64,000 nt of DNA, taken from Syntrophobacter fumaroxidans MPOB. GTDB taxonomy: Bacteria; Desulfobacterota; Syntrophobacteria; Syntrophobacterales; Syntrophobacteraceae. A program made the translations under genes and the position numbers. Where the stretch lies: the NCBI RefSeq assembly GCF_000014965.1, contig NC_008554.1:2034001-2098000 (forward strand), read 5' to 3'. Below are positions 55,205 to 64,000 of the stretch, one piece after another (the first letter of the stretch is position 1; every line of letters begins with the position of its first letter). Below the pieces are notes generated by a model, which searched no databases, was not told where the DNA came from, and saw only the letters and a program-made list of their open reading frames with translations.

Positions 55205-56140
55205 ATGAAAATGAATGACATCTACGACATAGCGATCATTGGCGGCGGGCCTGCCGGACTTACGGCGGGCCTGTATGCCGCAAGAGCACGGCTGAAGGTC
55301 ATTTTGCTTGAACGGATGGGCTTCGGGGGGCAGCTGCTCACTTACGAGAAAGTGGACAATTATCCGGGGTTTCCGGAGGGCATCGGAGCCTTCGGCTTGT
55401 CGGAGCTCATCAGCGCCCAGGCGCTCAAATTCGGTCTGGTCACCCGCAATGCCGAGGTGACGGATCTCCTGGTTGACGAGCCCATAAAGGTCGTCAGGCT
55501 TGCCGACGCGGAGTTGCTTGCGAAAACCGTCGTCATCGCCTCGGGAGCATCCCCGAACAAACTGGGGGTCCGCGGCGAGAGTGAGTACACGGGGCGCGGA
55601 GTGTCCTACTGCGCGGTATGCGACGCGCCTTTTTACCGGAATCAGGAAGTGGCGGTGGTGGGCGGCGGAGATACGGCCATCGAAGAAGCCATCTACCTGA
55701 CCAAGTTTGCCAGTCGCGTGCACGTGATCCATCGCAGGGACCAACTGCGGGCAACGCGCATCATACAGGAACGTGCTTTACAAAATGACAGGATTTCCTT
55801 TATTCTTAGCAGCGTCGTCACGGAGATCAAGGGAAGCGGCGAACAGGGCGTGGACCGCTTGACGATCCGGGAAGCCAAGGGCACCAAAATCGACGAACTC
55901 CCCGTGAACGGGGTCTTCATTTTTGTCGGAATTCAGCCGAATTCCGGTTTTGTGCCCACGGAAGTGGACCGTGACGTGTTCGGGTTCATTCGTACCGATC
56001 AGGAGATGAAGACATCGGTGCCGGGTGTTTTTGCAGCCGGCGATGTGCGAGTGAAGGAGCTCCGTCAGATCGTGACGGCGGTGGGGGATGGGGCCACCGC
56101 GGCGTTCAACGCCGGGCGCCACATCGAAAGTCATCTTTAG
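55205..56140 (+). CDS. trxB: Thioredoxin reductase
   Basis: The 311-residue flavoprotein has the FAD-binding GGGPAG (about 11-16), redox-active CAVC (CAVCDAPFY, about 136-139) and NAD(P)-binding GGGDTAIEEA. The electron donor cannot be read with certainty; the NADPH-specificity HRR motif appears as HRRDQLRA, which favours NADPH. It follows trxA by 95 bases. Confidence 0.95.
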   Translation: MKMNDIYDIAIIGGGPAGLTAGLYAARARLKVILLERMGFGGQLLTYEKVDNYPGFPEGIGAFGLSELISAQALKFGLVTRNAEVTDLLVDEPIKVVRLADAELLAKTVVIASGASPNKLGVRGESEYTGRGVSYCAVCDAPFYRNQEVAVVGGGDTAIEEAIYLTKFASRVHVIHRRDQLRATRIIQERALQNDRISFILSSVVTEIKGSGEQGVDRLTIREAKGTKIDELPVNGVFIFVGIQPNSGFVPTEVDRDVFGFIRTDQEMKTSVPGVFAAGDVRVKELRQIVTAVGDGATAAFNAGRHIESHL

Positions 56141-56168
56141 ATTCCACCACAATCATTGAGGACATTTC

Positions 56169-56945
56169 ATGCGGATCGGCCTGGAGAAGATACGGAAGGT
56201 CTACCGATTTGCTGCATTCGTTCCACTCCTGTCGCTTGTGCTGGTCACCGGTGGCTGCGGCACATTCCTCGGGGAGTTTTACTTCGGGGATCTCCTCGGC
56301 GGGAAGAAGAGCTCGAGCACGGTGGACAAGACCGCCGAGCAGCTTGCAGTGGAAGGCATGCAGAAAATGCAGAAAAAGGATTACGACGATGCCCTCAAGG
56401 CTTTTCGAAAGCTGAAAGAGCATTATCCTTACAGCAAGTACGCGATCCTGGCGGAGCTCAAAATCGGGGATGCCCTTTTCCACGATAAGAAGTACAGCGA
56501 GGCGGCGATAGCCTACGAGGAGTTTGCCCGCTTGCACCCCAGGAATGAAGTCGTGCCTTATGTCCTCTACCAGATCGGAATGAGCCACTTCCTGACGTTC
56601 ACGACGACGGACCGCGATCCGGAAGAGACTCAGGCCGCAATAGAGGCTTTTCAGCGGGTGGTCCAGATGTTTCCGCAGTCCGATTACGCCAGGCGCGCTC
56701 AGAAACAGCTCTTCGAGTGCCAGAAGCGGGCGGCGGCCCATGAATTCAACGTGGCGTCCCTGTATTACCGCATGGGTGAGTACTTCGCCACCCGGGCCAG
56801 GCTGCGGACAATCAACGAAAAGTACTCCACGGCGGCGAAGGAGTTGGGACTCCAGAAAGACATCGATAAGATGCTTGCCAAGAGCGAGCGGGAGTGCGCT
56901 AAGGGAGAAAAGAAGCCAAGCGTCTGGACACGGTTGGGCTTTTAG
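56169..56945 (+). CDS. bamD: Outer membrane assembly lipoprotein BamD
   Basis: The 258-residue precursor has a lipobox LVTGGC (cysteine near residue 30) and five TPR-like helical repeats (about 60-230, for example QKKDYDDALKAFRKLKEHYP). BamD is the essential lipoprotein of the Bam complex that inserts beta-barrels such as LptD. GAGG precedes the ATG. It follows trxB by 28 bases and probably shares its promoter. Confidence 0.93.
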   Translation: MRIGLEKIRKVYRFAAFVPLLSLVLVTGGCGTFLGEFYFGDLLGGKKSSSTVDKTAEQLAVEGMQKMQKKDYDDALKAFRKLKEHYPYSKYAILAELKIGDALFHDKKYSEAAIAYEEFARLHPRNEVVPYVLYQIGMSHFLTFTTTDRDPEETQAAIEAFQRVVQMFPQSDYARRAQKQLFECQKRAAAHEFNVASLYYRMGEYFATRARLRTINEKYSTAAKELGLQKDIDKMLAKSERECAKGEKKPSVWTRLGF

Positions 56946-57289
56946 TCCTCGCAATCGACTCTCTTGAGACATGTCCTTCCTTGGAACGGAGGGGTTCATC
57001 GGGAACCCTGCCAAAACACGATTTATTGGTTGACAAACGGGAGACGTTTTCTGCATGCTTGGAGTCACCTGGAGGAATTTCTCCGGGGTCCGCCCCGGGA
57101 GGGTGCCTCCCCCCGGCCAGCCGGTAGAACCTTCAAGCATTTGAGCCATCGACCGGACCTGCTTCTTCGGTTTTAATGTCGCATCCCAATCCCGAAGCAT
57201 CGCCATGACCCGTGCGAATTCCATTGAGCCGGATACGACCACATGCCAACGCAAGCATGGAAGTTGGAAACCATAAACAACGGAGAACG
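56946..57289. other. Leader region of rho
   Basis: About 345 bases between bamD and rho. TTGACA at 57030-57035 is a candidate -35 with only a weak -10 (TGCATG). GC-rich inverted segments follow (57085-57125). Rho commonly represses its own leader transcript; no specific signal for this was identified. Confidence 0.4.
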
Positions 57290-58603
57290 ATGATGAACGA
57301 TGTATCGACCCCGGACACTCACCAGAAAGATCAGGACGCGCGCGATCGCAACGAGATGAACCTGGTCGAGCTGAAAAGCAAGAACATCAGGGAACTGATG
57401 ACGATTGCCAAGGCGCTGAACATAGAGGGAGCGAGTTCCATGCGCAAGCAGGAACTGATCTTCGCTCTGCTGCAGGCCCAGGCCGAGATGAGTGGATTGA
57501 TCTACGGGGAAGGCGTGCTGGAAATCCTTCCGGACGGGTTCGGTTTCTTGAGGAGCCAGAACTACAACTACCTGCCCGGTCCCGACGACATCTATGTTTC
57601 GCCGTCCCAAATCCGACGTTTCAACCTGCGGACGGGCGACAGCGTTTCCGGGCAAATTCGCCCCCCCAAGGACAACGAACGCTATTTTGCCTTGCTCAAG
57701 GTGGAGGCCGTCAACTACGAGGATCCGGATGTCGCGCGGGACAAAATCCTCTTCGACAACCTCACCCCGCTTTACCCGGATCGCCGCGTCAGGCTGGAAA
57801 GCATCGCCGACAACCTGTCCACTCGGGTCATGGACCTGCTGACTCCCATCGGTTTCGGACAGCGCGGCCTGATTGTCGCGCAGCCGCGAACCGGTAAAAC
57901 CATGCTGCTGCAAAACATCGCCAACGCCGTCACCGTCAATCACAAGGAAGCCTATCTCATCGTGCTGCTCATCGATGAGCGCCCTGAGGAAGTGACGGAC
58001 ATGCAGCGCAACGTGCGCGCCGAGGTGGTCAGTTCCACCTTCGACGAACCGCCCCAGCGACACGTGCAGGTGGCCGAAATGGTGAGCGAGAAGGCCAAGC
58101 GCCTGGTCGAACACAAGCGCGACGTGGTCATTCTGCTGGACAGCATCACGAGGCTGGCTCGCGCGTACAACAGCGTTGTCCCGCCGAGCGGGAAGATCCT
58201 TTCCGGAGGTCTCGATTCGAACGCGCTCCACCGGCCGAAACGCTTCTTCGGAGCGGCACGCAACGTGGAACAGGGAGGCAGCCTCACCATCATCGCCACG
58301 GCCCTCATCGACACCGGCAGCCGAATGGACGAAGTGATTTTCGAAGAATTCAAGGGCACCGGCAACATGGAGATCGTGCTCGACCGCAAGCTGGCCGACC
58401 GCCGCATCTTCCCGGCCATCGACATCAACAAGTCCGGGACCCGCAAGGAAGAGCTCCTGTTGCCTTCCGACGACCTGAACCGAATCTGGATCCTGCGCAA
58501 GCTCCTGTCCCCCCTGAACCCTATCGACGCCATGGAGTTTCTGCTGGACAAGATGCAGGGGACCAAGAACAACGCGGATTTTCTGGCTTCAATGAACCGC
58601 TGA
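57290..58603 (+). CDS. rho: Transcription termination factor Rho
   Basis: The 437-residue hexameric RNA-dependent ATPase has an N-terminal Rho domain (about 20-65), the RNA-binding cold-shock domain ([10 protein letters not shown], about 80-90), Walker [10 protein letters not shown], Walker [18 protein letters not shown] and the Q/R loops. The start at 57290 (GGAGAACG upstream) is chosen; a second ATG follows at once. It leads the unit rho-rpmE-prfA-prmC-murA, although rpmE and prfA appear to have their own signals. Confidence 0.96.
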   Translation: MMNDVSTPDTHQKDQDARDRNEMNLVELKSKNIRELMTIAKALNIEGASSMRKQELIFALLQAQAEMSGLIYGEGVLEILPDGFGFLRSQNYNYLPGPDDIYVSPSQIRRFNLRTGDSVSGQIRPPKDNERYFALLKVEAVNYEDPDVARDKILFDNLTPLYPDRRVRLESIADNLSTRVMDLLTPIGFGQRGLIVAQPRTGKTMLLQNIANAVTVNHKEAYLIVLLIDERPEEVTDMQRNVRAEVVSSTFDEPPQRHVQVAEMVSEKAKRLVEHKRDVVILLDSITRLARAYNSVVPPSGKILSGGLDSNALHRPKRFFGAARNVEQGGSLTIIATALIDTGSRMDEVIFEEFKGTGNMEIVLDRKLADRRIFPAIDINKSGTRKEELLLPSDDLNRIWILRKLLSPLNPIDAMEFLLDKMQGTKNNADFLASMNR

Positions 58604-58685
58604 TGCCCCTGGGGAAAAGCATGACCTCATTCAGTCGGCCCGGCCCGGTCTCCCCGGGTCGGGAAGGCCGCACTCTTGCGCTCTG

Positions 58686-58720
58686 CTCCGGGTCCGTCAT
58701 CCCGCGGGGAGGACCCGGAG
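58686..58720. repeat. Perfect 10-bp inverted repeat after rho
   Basis: CTCCGGGTCC (58686-58695) and GGACCCGGAG (58711-58720) with a 15-nt loop lie 82 bases after the rho stop. There is no T-tract, so it may cap the rho mRNA 3' end without acting as an intrinsic terminator. Confidence 0.55.
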
Positions 58721-58799
58721 TACGGCGGCGGTCCCGATGGGGCTTCCAATCGAGAGTGAGCACACGCCTTTTGACCTGCCGGGCAGTGCAACAATCTGC

Positions 58800-58827
58800 T
58801 TGAATAAATCCGCAATCAGATTATACT
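58800..58827 (+). promoter_or_regulatory. Promoter of rpmE
   Basis: TTGAAT (58800-58805) and TATACT (58822-58827) are 16 nt apart; transcription would start near 58834, 41 nt before the ATG. Confidence 0.7.
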
Positions 58828-58874
58828 ACATGGTTTGCAGAGTTCTGCAATTCCCTTAAGGAGGAAGATTCCCG

Positions 58875-59105
58875 ATGAAGGAAGGCATACATCCGGTATA
58901 CCATGAAACGGTGATTCGATGCGCATGCGGGGCGGAAATTCCCACGGGTTCCACAAAAAAGGAGATCCGGGTCGAAATCTGTTCCAAGTGCCATCCGTTC
59001 TACACCGGCAAACAGAAACTGGTCGATTCCGCGGGGCGAATCGAAAGATTCCGCCGCAAATACGAAAAGTTCCAAAAGAAGGAAACTCCGGAATCAACCG
59101 AATAA
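58875..59105 (+). CDS. rpmE: 50S ribosomal protein L31 (zinc-binding type)
   Basis: The 76-residue product has the C+ form of L31 with zinc-binding cysteines C16, C18, C36 and C39 and the HPFYTGKQK motif. AAGGAGGAAG precedes the ATG. It is the zinc-dependent paralogue; no zinc-independent copy is in the window. Confidence 0.96.
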   Translation: MKEGIHPVYHETVIRCACGAEIPTGSTKKEIRVEICSKCHPFYTGKQKLVDSAGRIERFRRKYEKFQKKETPESTE

Positions 59106-59114
59106 CGTGTATCG

Positions 59115-59149
59115 CGACCGCTCGCGCCGCGCGGGACGGTCGATTTTCC
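59115..59149 (+). terminator. Candidate terminator of rpmE
   Basis: CGACCG (59115-59120) pairs with CGGTCG (59137-59142), with further CGCG pairing inside, followed by ATTTTCC. The T-tract is short (four T). Confidence 0.55.
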
Positions 59150-59329
59150 GCTTCTCGAGGTCCACGGACTTCATCTCGCCAATTCGGCGCTCCACGCCGT
59201 GGATGGCCGGCCCTTTCCTGTGGGACGCCTTCCCGGATCGCTTGCCCTGTTCGGGCAAGGGGGGTCGATTGGCTTTTGTATTGGGACGGACCGATTTCAT
59301 TCTGAGGTGCGTTCAAGATTATGCAATAC

Positions 59330-59430
59330 CTGCCCGGCGGGAGGTGCCGCGGGCGGGATAAACCCCGCCCCTTGCCACGGACCGATGTGCCGGGCAGACA
59401 TACAAGGGAAGGGCTTTACGCCCTCCCGCC
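59330..59430. repeat. Nested palindromic element between rpmE and prfA
   Basis: Three sets of arms are nested or interleaved in 100 bases: CTGCCCGGC (59330-59338) with GCCGGGCAG (59389-59397), GGCGGGAGG (59336-59344) with CCTCCCGCC (59422-59430), and GGGCGGG (59351-59357) with CCCGCCC (59364-59370). It may be a small repeat element (REP/MITE-like) or a structured leader of prfA. No coding frame crosses it convincingly. Confidence 0.6.
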
Positions 59431-59500
59431 CAATGCACTCATCTTGAACGCAACCCGGTATCAGACAACGGACACCGCGTCATTGTCGCAGGCCGTGATT

Positions 59501-60568
59501 ATGTTCGACCGTTTGGAAAGTGTCGCTCAAAAGTTCCGCAAGCTCGAGGAAGACCTCAGTAATCCCGAACTGTTGGCAAATCAGAAAGAATACCAGAAGA
59601 TCGCCAGGGAACATGCCGAGATCGCTCCGATTGTGGAAGCTTACGGACTTTACAAGGGCCTCCATCGACAACTCCTCGACAACCAGCAACTCCTCGAACA
59701 GGAAACCGACCCGGAGATGCGTGAGCTGTTCCGGCAGGAGATCGCCGAGCTGAAGAGGCAGATCGAGGACACCGAAAACGGTCTCAAGCTCATGCTTGCG
59801 CCCAGGGATCCCAATGACGACAAGAACGTGATTCTCGAGATCCGGGCTGGAACCGGCGGTGAAGAAGCGGCCCTGTTCGTTTCCGATTTGTTCCGGATGT
59901 ATACCCGCTACGCCGAGTTGCGCCGCTGGAAGGTGGAAATACTCGACAGCCATCAGACAGGCATCGGAGGCCTCAAGGAAGTGATCGCCGCGGTCAACGG
60001 ACAGGGCGCTTACAGCCGTCTGAAGTTCGAACGCGGGGTTCACCGGGTGCAGAGAGTCCCGGTCACCGAAAGCCAGGGTCGAATCCACACCTCCGCGGTC
60101 ACGGTGGCGGTGCTGCCCGAAGCCGAAGAAGTGGACGTCTACATCGACCCCAACGATCTGCGGGTGGATGTGTTCCGCTCATCCGGCCCCGGGGGCCAGA
60201 GCGTCAACACGACGGACTCCGCGGTTCGTGTCACGCACATTCCCTCAGGCCTGGTGGTGATCTGCCAGGATGAGAAATCGCAGCACAAGAACAAGGCCAA
60301 GGCGCTCAAGGTGCTTCGAGCCCGCCTGCTCGATCAGATGCAGAGCGAACAGGAGGCCCGCATCGCCCGGGATCGCAAGAGTCAAGTGGGAACGGGGGAC
60401 CGCAGCGAACGCATCCGCACTTACAACTTTCCGCAGAATCGTGTGTCCGACCACCGGATCAACCTTACCCTTTACAAGCTGGACATCATCCTGGGCGGGG
60501 CGCTGGATGAAATCATCGACCCGTTGAGCACTCATTTCCAGGCGGAAGCCCTCAGGCGTGAAGAGTGA
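59501..60568 (+). CDS. prfA: Peptide chain release factor 1
   Basis: RF1 ends translation at UAA and UAG. The start at 59501 gives 355 residues, beginning [16 protein letters not shown] as in the family. The GGQ motif ([15 protein letters not shown]) and the PxT-type recognition segment ([22 protein letters not shown]) are present. The Shine-Dalgarno is poor and the leader contains the palindromic element at 59330-59430. prmC follows at once. Confidence 0.95.
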   Translation: MFDRLESVAQKFRKLEEDLSNPELLANQKEYQKIAREHAEIAPIVEAYGLYKGLHRQLLDNQQLLEQETDPEMRELFRQEIAELKRQIEDTENGLKLMLAPRDPNDDKNVILEIRAGTGGEEAALFVSDLFRMYTRYAELRRWKVEILDSHQTGIGGLKEVIAAVNGQGAYSRLKFERGVHRVQRVPVTESQGRIHTSAVTVAVLPEAEEVDVYIDPNDLRVDVFRSSGPGGQSVNTTDSAVRVTHIPSGLVVICQDEKSQHKNKAKALKVLRARLLDQMQSEQEARIARDRKSQVGTGDRSERIRTYNFPQNRVSDHRINLTLYKLDIILGGALDEIIDPLSTHFQAEALRREE

Positions 60569-60611
60569 CGGCCGGTACGGCACGGGCGTCGGCATCGTCC
60601 AGGACTGCGGC

Positions 60612-61478
60612 ATGATGGACGAAACCTGGACCATCCTGAAGGTGCTCCAATGGACCACGGGCTTTTTCAGCCGCAAGGGAATCGACCAGCCCAGGGCAAA
60701 CGCCGAAGTGCTCCTGGCCCATGTGCTTGACACCGAACGCATTCAGCTCTACCTCCGCTATGACCAGCCCCTCGGCTCCGCCGAGCTCGCCCGGTACCGT
60801 GAAGCGATCAGGCGTCGAGCCTCCTGCGAGCCCACTCAATACATCACGGGGCGCCAGGAGTTCTGGTCCCTGGAATTGGAAGTCGGACCGGCGGTATTGA
60901 TTCCCCGGCCGGAGACCGAAGTGCTCGTCGAAAAGGCGCTGGAGCTGCTGCCCGGCACGCGGGCACGGGTTTTGGACATCGGCACCGGGTCCGGCGCCAT
61001 CGCCGTATCACTGGCTACGGAACGCAAAGACCTCACCGTCGTGGCCACCGACAGATCCCCCGGAGCGCTGGAGATTGCCAGGCGCAATGCCGTTCGGCAC
61101 AAGGTGGAAGACCGGGTTTGGCTGGCGGCCATGGACCTGTTCAGCGCTTTCCTGCCGGCCGTCCCCGTTTTCGATCTTATCGTCGCCAACCCACCTTATA
61201 TCGGCGACTTCGAATTCGCCGCGCTCCCTCGCGAGATCGCCGAACACGAGCCCGTGGAGGCCCTGCGCGGCGGAGTCGACGGACTCGACGTCATCCGGAA
61301 AATCCTGGCCGAAGCCCCCTTTTTTCTCAAACCCGGAGGGTCCCTGCTCATCGAAATCGGCAAGGGACAGGACGAAATGCTTCCCCTGGTGCCCGATAAT
61401 TCTCGCATTGACACCTGCGGCTTTATCAGGGATTATTCTGGCGTTTTGAGAGTGATGCACTGTAGAGCGAACGGGTGA
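60612..61478 (+). CDS. prmC: Release factor glutamine methyltransferase PrmC (HemK)
   Basis: PrmC methylates the glutamine of the release-factor GGQ motif, matching its place behind prfA. With the ATG at 60612 (AGGA 7 nt upstream) it has 288 residues; a GTG start at 60558 overlapping prfA by 11 bases is an alternative. The Rossmann VLDIGTGSGAIAVSLA and the NPPY motif (VANPPYI) are present, and the GREFWS-like N-terminal region (GRQEFWSLELEVGPAVLIPRPETE) is typical. Confidence 0.94.
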   Translation: MMDETWTILKVLQWTTGFFSRKGIDQPRANAEVLLAHVLDTERIQLYLRYDQPLGSAELARYREAIRRRASCEPTQYITGRQEFWSLELEVGPAVLIPRPETEVLVEKALELLPGTRARVLDIGTGSGAIAVSLATERKDLTVVATDRSPGALEIARRNAVRHKVEDRVWLAAMDLFSAFLPAVPVFDLIVANPPYIGDFEFAALPREIAEHEPVEALRGGVDGLDVIRKILAEAPFFLKPGGSLLIEIGKGQDEMLPLVPDNSRIDTCGFIRDYSGVLRVMHCRANG

Positions 61479-61481
61479 GAT

Positions 61482-62738
61482 ATGGATAAACTCGTGATCG
61501 AGGGCGGCGTCCCCCTGCGGGGAGAGGTCTCCATCAGCGGAGCCAAGAACGCCGCCCTCCCCCTCATGGCGGCTTCCCTTCTGGCGTGCGGCAAGCATTC
61601 CTTCACCAACGTCCCTCGGCTCAGAGACATTCACACCATGTGCAATCTCCTCGGACACATGGGGGCGTCGAGCGAGCACGGCGCGACGCTGAACATTGAT
61701 TCCGGCAACATTCGTGCGCTGGAGGCGCCTTATCGCCTGGTCAAGACCATGCGCGCTTCCGTTTTGGTTCTTGGACCCATGCTGGCCCGCCACGGCTTCG
61801 CCCGAGTGTCCCTTCCCGGCGGGTGTGCCATCGGAGCCCGCCCCATCAACCTTCACCTCAGCGGCCTGCAAGAGATGGGGGCGGACATCGAACTGGAGCA
61901 CGGTTATGTCGTCGCCAGGGCGGACCGGCTCCGGGGCGCGACCATCATCTTCGATCTCGTGACCGTGACCGGAACCGAGAATCTCATGATGGCGGCAACG
62001 CTCGCTCGAGGCCGGACCATTCTGAAGAATACGGCCCGCGAGCCGGAAGTCGTGGCTCTGGCGGACTATCTGCGAAAAATGGGAGCAAGAATTGAAGGCG
62101 ACGGGTCTTCCGAGATCGTTGTTGACGGGGTGGAAGAGCTCACCCCCTCGACATTCAGAGTGATTCCGGATCGCATCGAAGCCGGGACCTATATCGCGGC
62201 GGCGGGGATTACGGGCGGGTGTTTGCGGCTGACCAACTGTGAACCGGCGCATCTCGAAGCCGTCATTCAGAAGCTGCGGGCCGCCGGCCTGACCATCGAA
62301 ACCGGCGAGGGCATCGTGGACGTTCAGAGCAACGGTCCGATCCGGAGCGTGGACATCAAGACATGGCCCTATCCGGCTTTTCCCACCGACATGCAGGCCC
62401 AGTTCATGTCGCTCATGACTCTGGGAAACGGTGTCAGCCTGATCACGGAGCAAATCTTCGAGAACAGGTTCATGCATGTCCTGGAGCTCAAGAGGCTGGG
62501 AGCCGACATCGAACTGGACGGCAGAAACGCGCGGGTGTGCGGAGTCTCCCACCTGTCGGGCGCCCCGGTGATGGCCACCGACCTGCGCGCTTCCGCGTCG
62601 CTGGTGCTTGCGGCGCTGGCGGCGACGGGCGTCACGGAAATCACGCGAATCTATCACCTGGAGCGGGGATACGAGGACATGGACGGCAAGCTCTCCGCGG
62701 TGGGAGCCAGGATCCGGCGTCAGGTCAACGGGAGCTGA
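61482..62738 (+). CDS. murA: UDP-N-acetylglucosamine 1-carboxyvinyltransferase
   Basis: MurA adds enolpyruvate to UDP-GlcNAc, the first step of peptidoglycan synthesis. The 418-residue protein has the catalytic cysteine at C115 ([11 protein letters not shown]), the same number as in E. coli, so it should be sensitive to fosfomycin. It starts 3 bases after prmC. MurA is the last complete gene of the rho-murA unit. Confidence 0.96.
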   Translation: MDKLVIEGGVPLRGEVSISGAKNAALPLMAASLLACGKHSFTNVPRLRDIHTMCNLLGHMGASSEHGATLNIDSGNIRALEAPYRLVKTMRASVLVLGPMLARHGFARVSLPGGCAIGARPINLHLSGLQEMGADIELEHGYVVARADRLRGATIIFDLVTVTGTENLMMAATLARGRTILKNTAREPEVVALADYLRKMGARIEGDGSSEIVVDGVEELTPSTFRVIPDRIEAGTYIAAAGITGGCLRLTNCEPAHLEAVIQKLRAAGLTIETGEGIVDVQSNGPIRSVDIKTWPYPAFPTDMQAQFMSLMTLGNGVSLITEQIFENRFMHVLELKRLGADIELDGRNARVCGVSHLSGAPVMATDLRASASLVLAALAATGVTEITRIYHLERGYEDMDGKLSAVGARIRRQVNGS

Positions 62739-62941
62739 AGGTTCCCGTTCATGGCGCAAGACACCGGATGTCCGGTGAAATCCCCCCCTTCGCGCGAACC
62801 GCCGCGACCGAGCGGGCACGACGAACCGTGCGGATAGGCCGTGCGGTCACGCGCGCGCACGCGGTGACGGAATACCCTCTGCATTGAGGCAGGCGCCATG
62901 CAGCGTTCCCGTGATTCACGATCCCGGGTGTGCATCGACCG

Positions 62942-64000
62942 ATGAGCCGTGAGCCGGTCCGCCCGACCCGCCCCCTGTTGTGGCTCACGGTGTTCTTTGC
63001 GCTGGGCATCGCCGCGGAGCGTGTCTGCCCCCTTTCGTTGCCCTCGGCGTTCATTATCGGTTTCCCCGCCTTGCTTCTCCTCTGTCTTGCCTTTCTCTGT
63101 TCGAAATCCCGGGAGCGCTCACGCGCATCGGTGCCGGTCTCCCTGGTGTTGTTTCTTGCCCTGGGTTTCGCCCTCGCGCGCGTCGCCGCCCCCCTTGTCC
63201 CCTGTCCGCCGGGATTGGAGCGGGTACTGGATCGTCCCCATACGTTGTTCATCGCCGACATTGCATCGCCTCCCGATTTTTTCCCGGACAAGATCCGGCT
63301 CACCCTGAGGCTGCGCTCGGCCTTGCTCGATGATGAAAACGTTCCGCTCGACGCAGGAGTGCTCCTCTCCGTGGCTCGAACCGGCGTGGAACGCGCGGCA
63401 TGGGTCCCGGGCGATCGCGTGCTGGCGCGCCTCACGCTCAGGCGCTTTCACAATTTCAACAATCCCGGCGGGTATGACTATGTCATGAGGCAGGCGGAGC
63501 GCGGAATCCACGCGCGGGCCGGGTCCCCTGACGATCGTTTCCTGGTTCGGCTTGCGCCCGGGAACGGGCTCCCGGGCTGCTCCGTCTTCCGGGCGGTAAG
63601 AAGCACGGTGGACCGGTTCAGGCAGGAAAGCCTGTTCTGGCTTCGCAAGCACTTCGATCCCGACACGGCCGCGTTCTATGCGGCCCTGCTGCTCGGTTAC
63701 CAGCAGTTGATTTCCGCTGATTGGAAAGAAGATTTGAACCGGGTGGGGATCACTCACCTCCTTTCGATTTCGGGAATGCATCTCGGTCTGGTCAGCATGT
63801 TCACCTTCTGGATTTGCCGGAAGTTTATCCGGCGTCTTTGCCCCGCCGCGCTTCACCGTCTGAGCGACAAACAACTCGCCCTCTGGCCCGCCCTGGCGGC
63901 GGCTTTGCTTTACGCTTTCCTCGCGGGATTCGGCGTGCCCCCGATCTGGCGCTCCCTCTTGATGCTCACACTCGGTCTGTGGGCCTCCTTTTGCTACCGG
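62942..64000 (+). CDS. comEC: ComEC/Rec2 family DNA-uptake channel (3' end missing)
   Basis: The frame is open from ATG 62942 to the window edge (about 353 codons) with no stop. The N-terminus has hydrophobic segments, then a DUF4131 region (about 75-190, with the family HNFNNPGGYDYV segment). The start of the competence domain follows with GITHLLSISGMHLG, the most conserved ComEC motif. ComEC carries single-stranded DNA across the inner membrane during transformation. The Shine-Dalgarno is weak. It is the last gene in the window and is truncated by the edge, not by mutation. Confidence 0.9.
   Translation, partial: MSREPVRPTRPLLWLTVFFALGIAAERVCPLSLPSAFIIGFPALLLLCLAFLCSKSRERSRASVPVSLVLFLALGFALARVAAPLVPCPPGLERVLDRPHTLFIADIASPPDFFPDKIRLTLRLRSALLDDENVPLDAGVLLSVARTGVERAAWVPGDRVLARLTLRRFHNFNNPGGYDYVMRQAERGIHARAGSPDDRFLVRLAPGNGLPGCSVFRAVRSTVDRFRQESLFWLRKHFDPDTAAFYAALLLGYQQLISADWKEDLNRVGITHLLSISGMHLGLVSMFTFWICRKFIRRLCPAALHRLSDKQLALWPALAAALLYAFLAGFGVPPIWRSLLMLTLGLWASFCYR

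Noticed and set aside
1-64000. CRISPR arrays, insertion sequences, prophage genes, rRNA and tRNA genes
   Set aside because: No direct repeat-spacer pattern, transposase with terminal repeats, phage structural gene or cloverleaf was found on either strand.

Overview
The window looks like chromosomal DNA of a Gram-negative anaerobe of the Desulfobacterota (old Deltaproteobacteria), and most resembles Syntrophobacterales such as Syntrophobacter. This is inferred from GC-rich coding sequence, outer-membrane genes (lptD, bamD, a heptose-transfer gene), PilT/PilU ATPases, a PaaK/ACT/Liv cluster, an M16C presequence-protease-type peptidase and a PflX-type radical SAM protein. I cannot confirm the species. 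No rRNA, tRNA, insertion sequence, prophage or CRISPR array was seen; most of the window is ordinary core genome.

Layout. 1-0.5 kb (minus): a Mg2+ (M-box/ykoK) riboswitch with promoter, terminator and a 25-codon ORF, reading leftward to an off-window gene. 0.9-6.5 kb: a Tat-exported protein of unknown function and an M16 peptidase. 7-9 kb: a small HTH protein and two divergent response regulators with recurring ACTGTAT-type motifs between them. 9.4-17.4 kb (minus): aspC, truA, argC, rpsI, rplM, lptD, folC. 17.7-19 kb: a cobalamin-type riboswitch with no obvious target gene, then a GAF-domain protein. 19.2-21 kb: an exported protein of unknown function and lipB.

21-29.6 kb (minus) is the most interesting part. 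A full branched-chain/aromatic-type ABC importer (livJ-H-M-G-F) is flanked by two phenylacetate-CoA-ligase-family genes and an ACT-domain gene. The upstream ligase has a leader with all the parts of a classical amino-acid attenuator: a 29-codon peptide with 8 Phe codons, mutually exclusive RNA pairings and a U-tract terminator. The simplest reading is that Phe starvation raises uptake and activation of aryl acetates for aromatic amino acid synthesis.

29.6-41.7 kb: a YfgM-like TPR protein, the heptose-phosphate adenylyltransferase, small conserved proteins, trmL, a hydrolase, a patatin, thiD, thiL, a PilU/PilT pair, a radical SAM protein and a metallo-beta-lactamase-fold hydrolase. 42-45 kb: a natural fusion of a MrfA-type helicase with a MrfB-type DEDD exonuclease. 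45-50 kb: an orphan NusG paralogue, moeA with a divergent ModE-like regulator, and sucCD.

50-64 kb: gatB, mtnA, radA, trxA-trxB-bamD, and rho-rpmE-prfA-prmC-murA, ending inside a comEC gene cut off by the window edge. Several start codons were moved inward from the longest possible frame on the basis of Shine-Dalgarno sequences and family N-termini; this is stated per gene.
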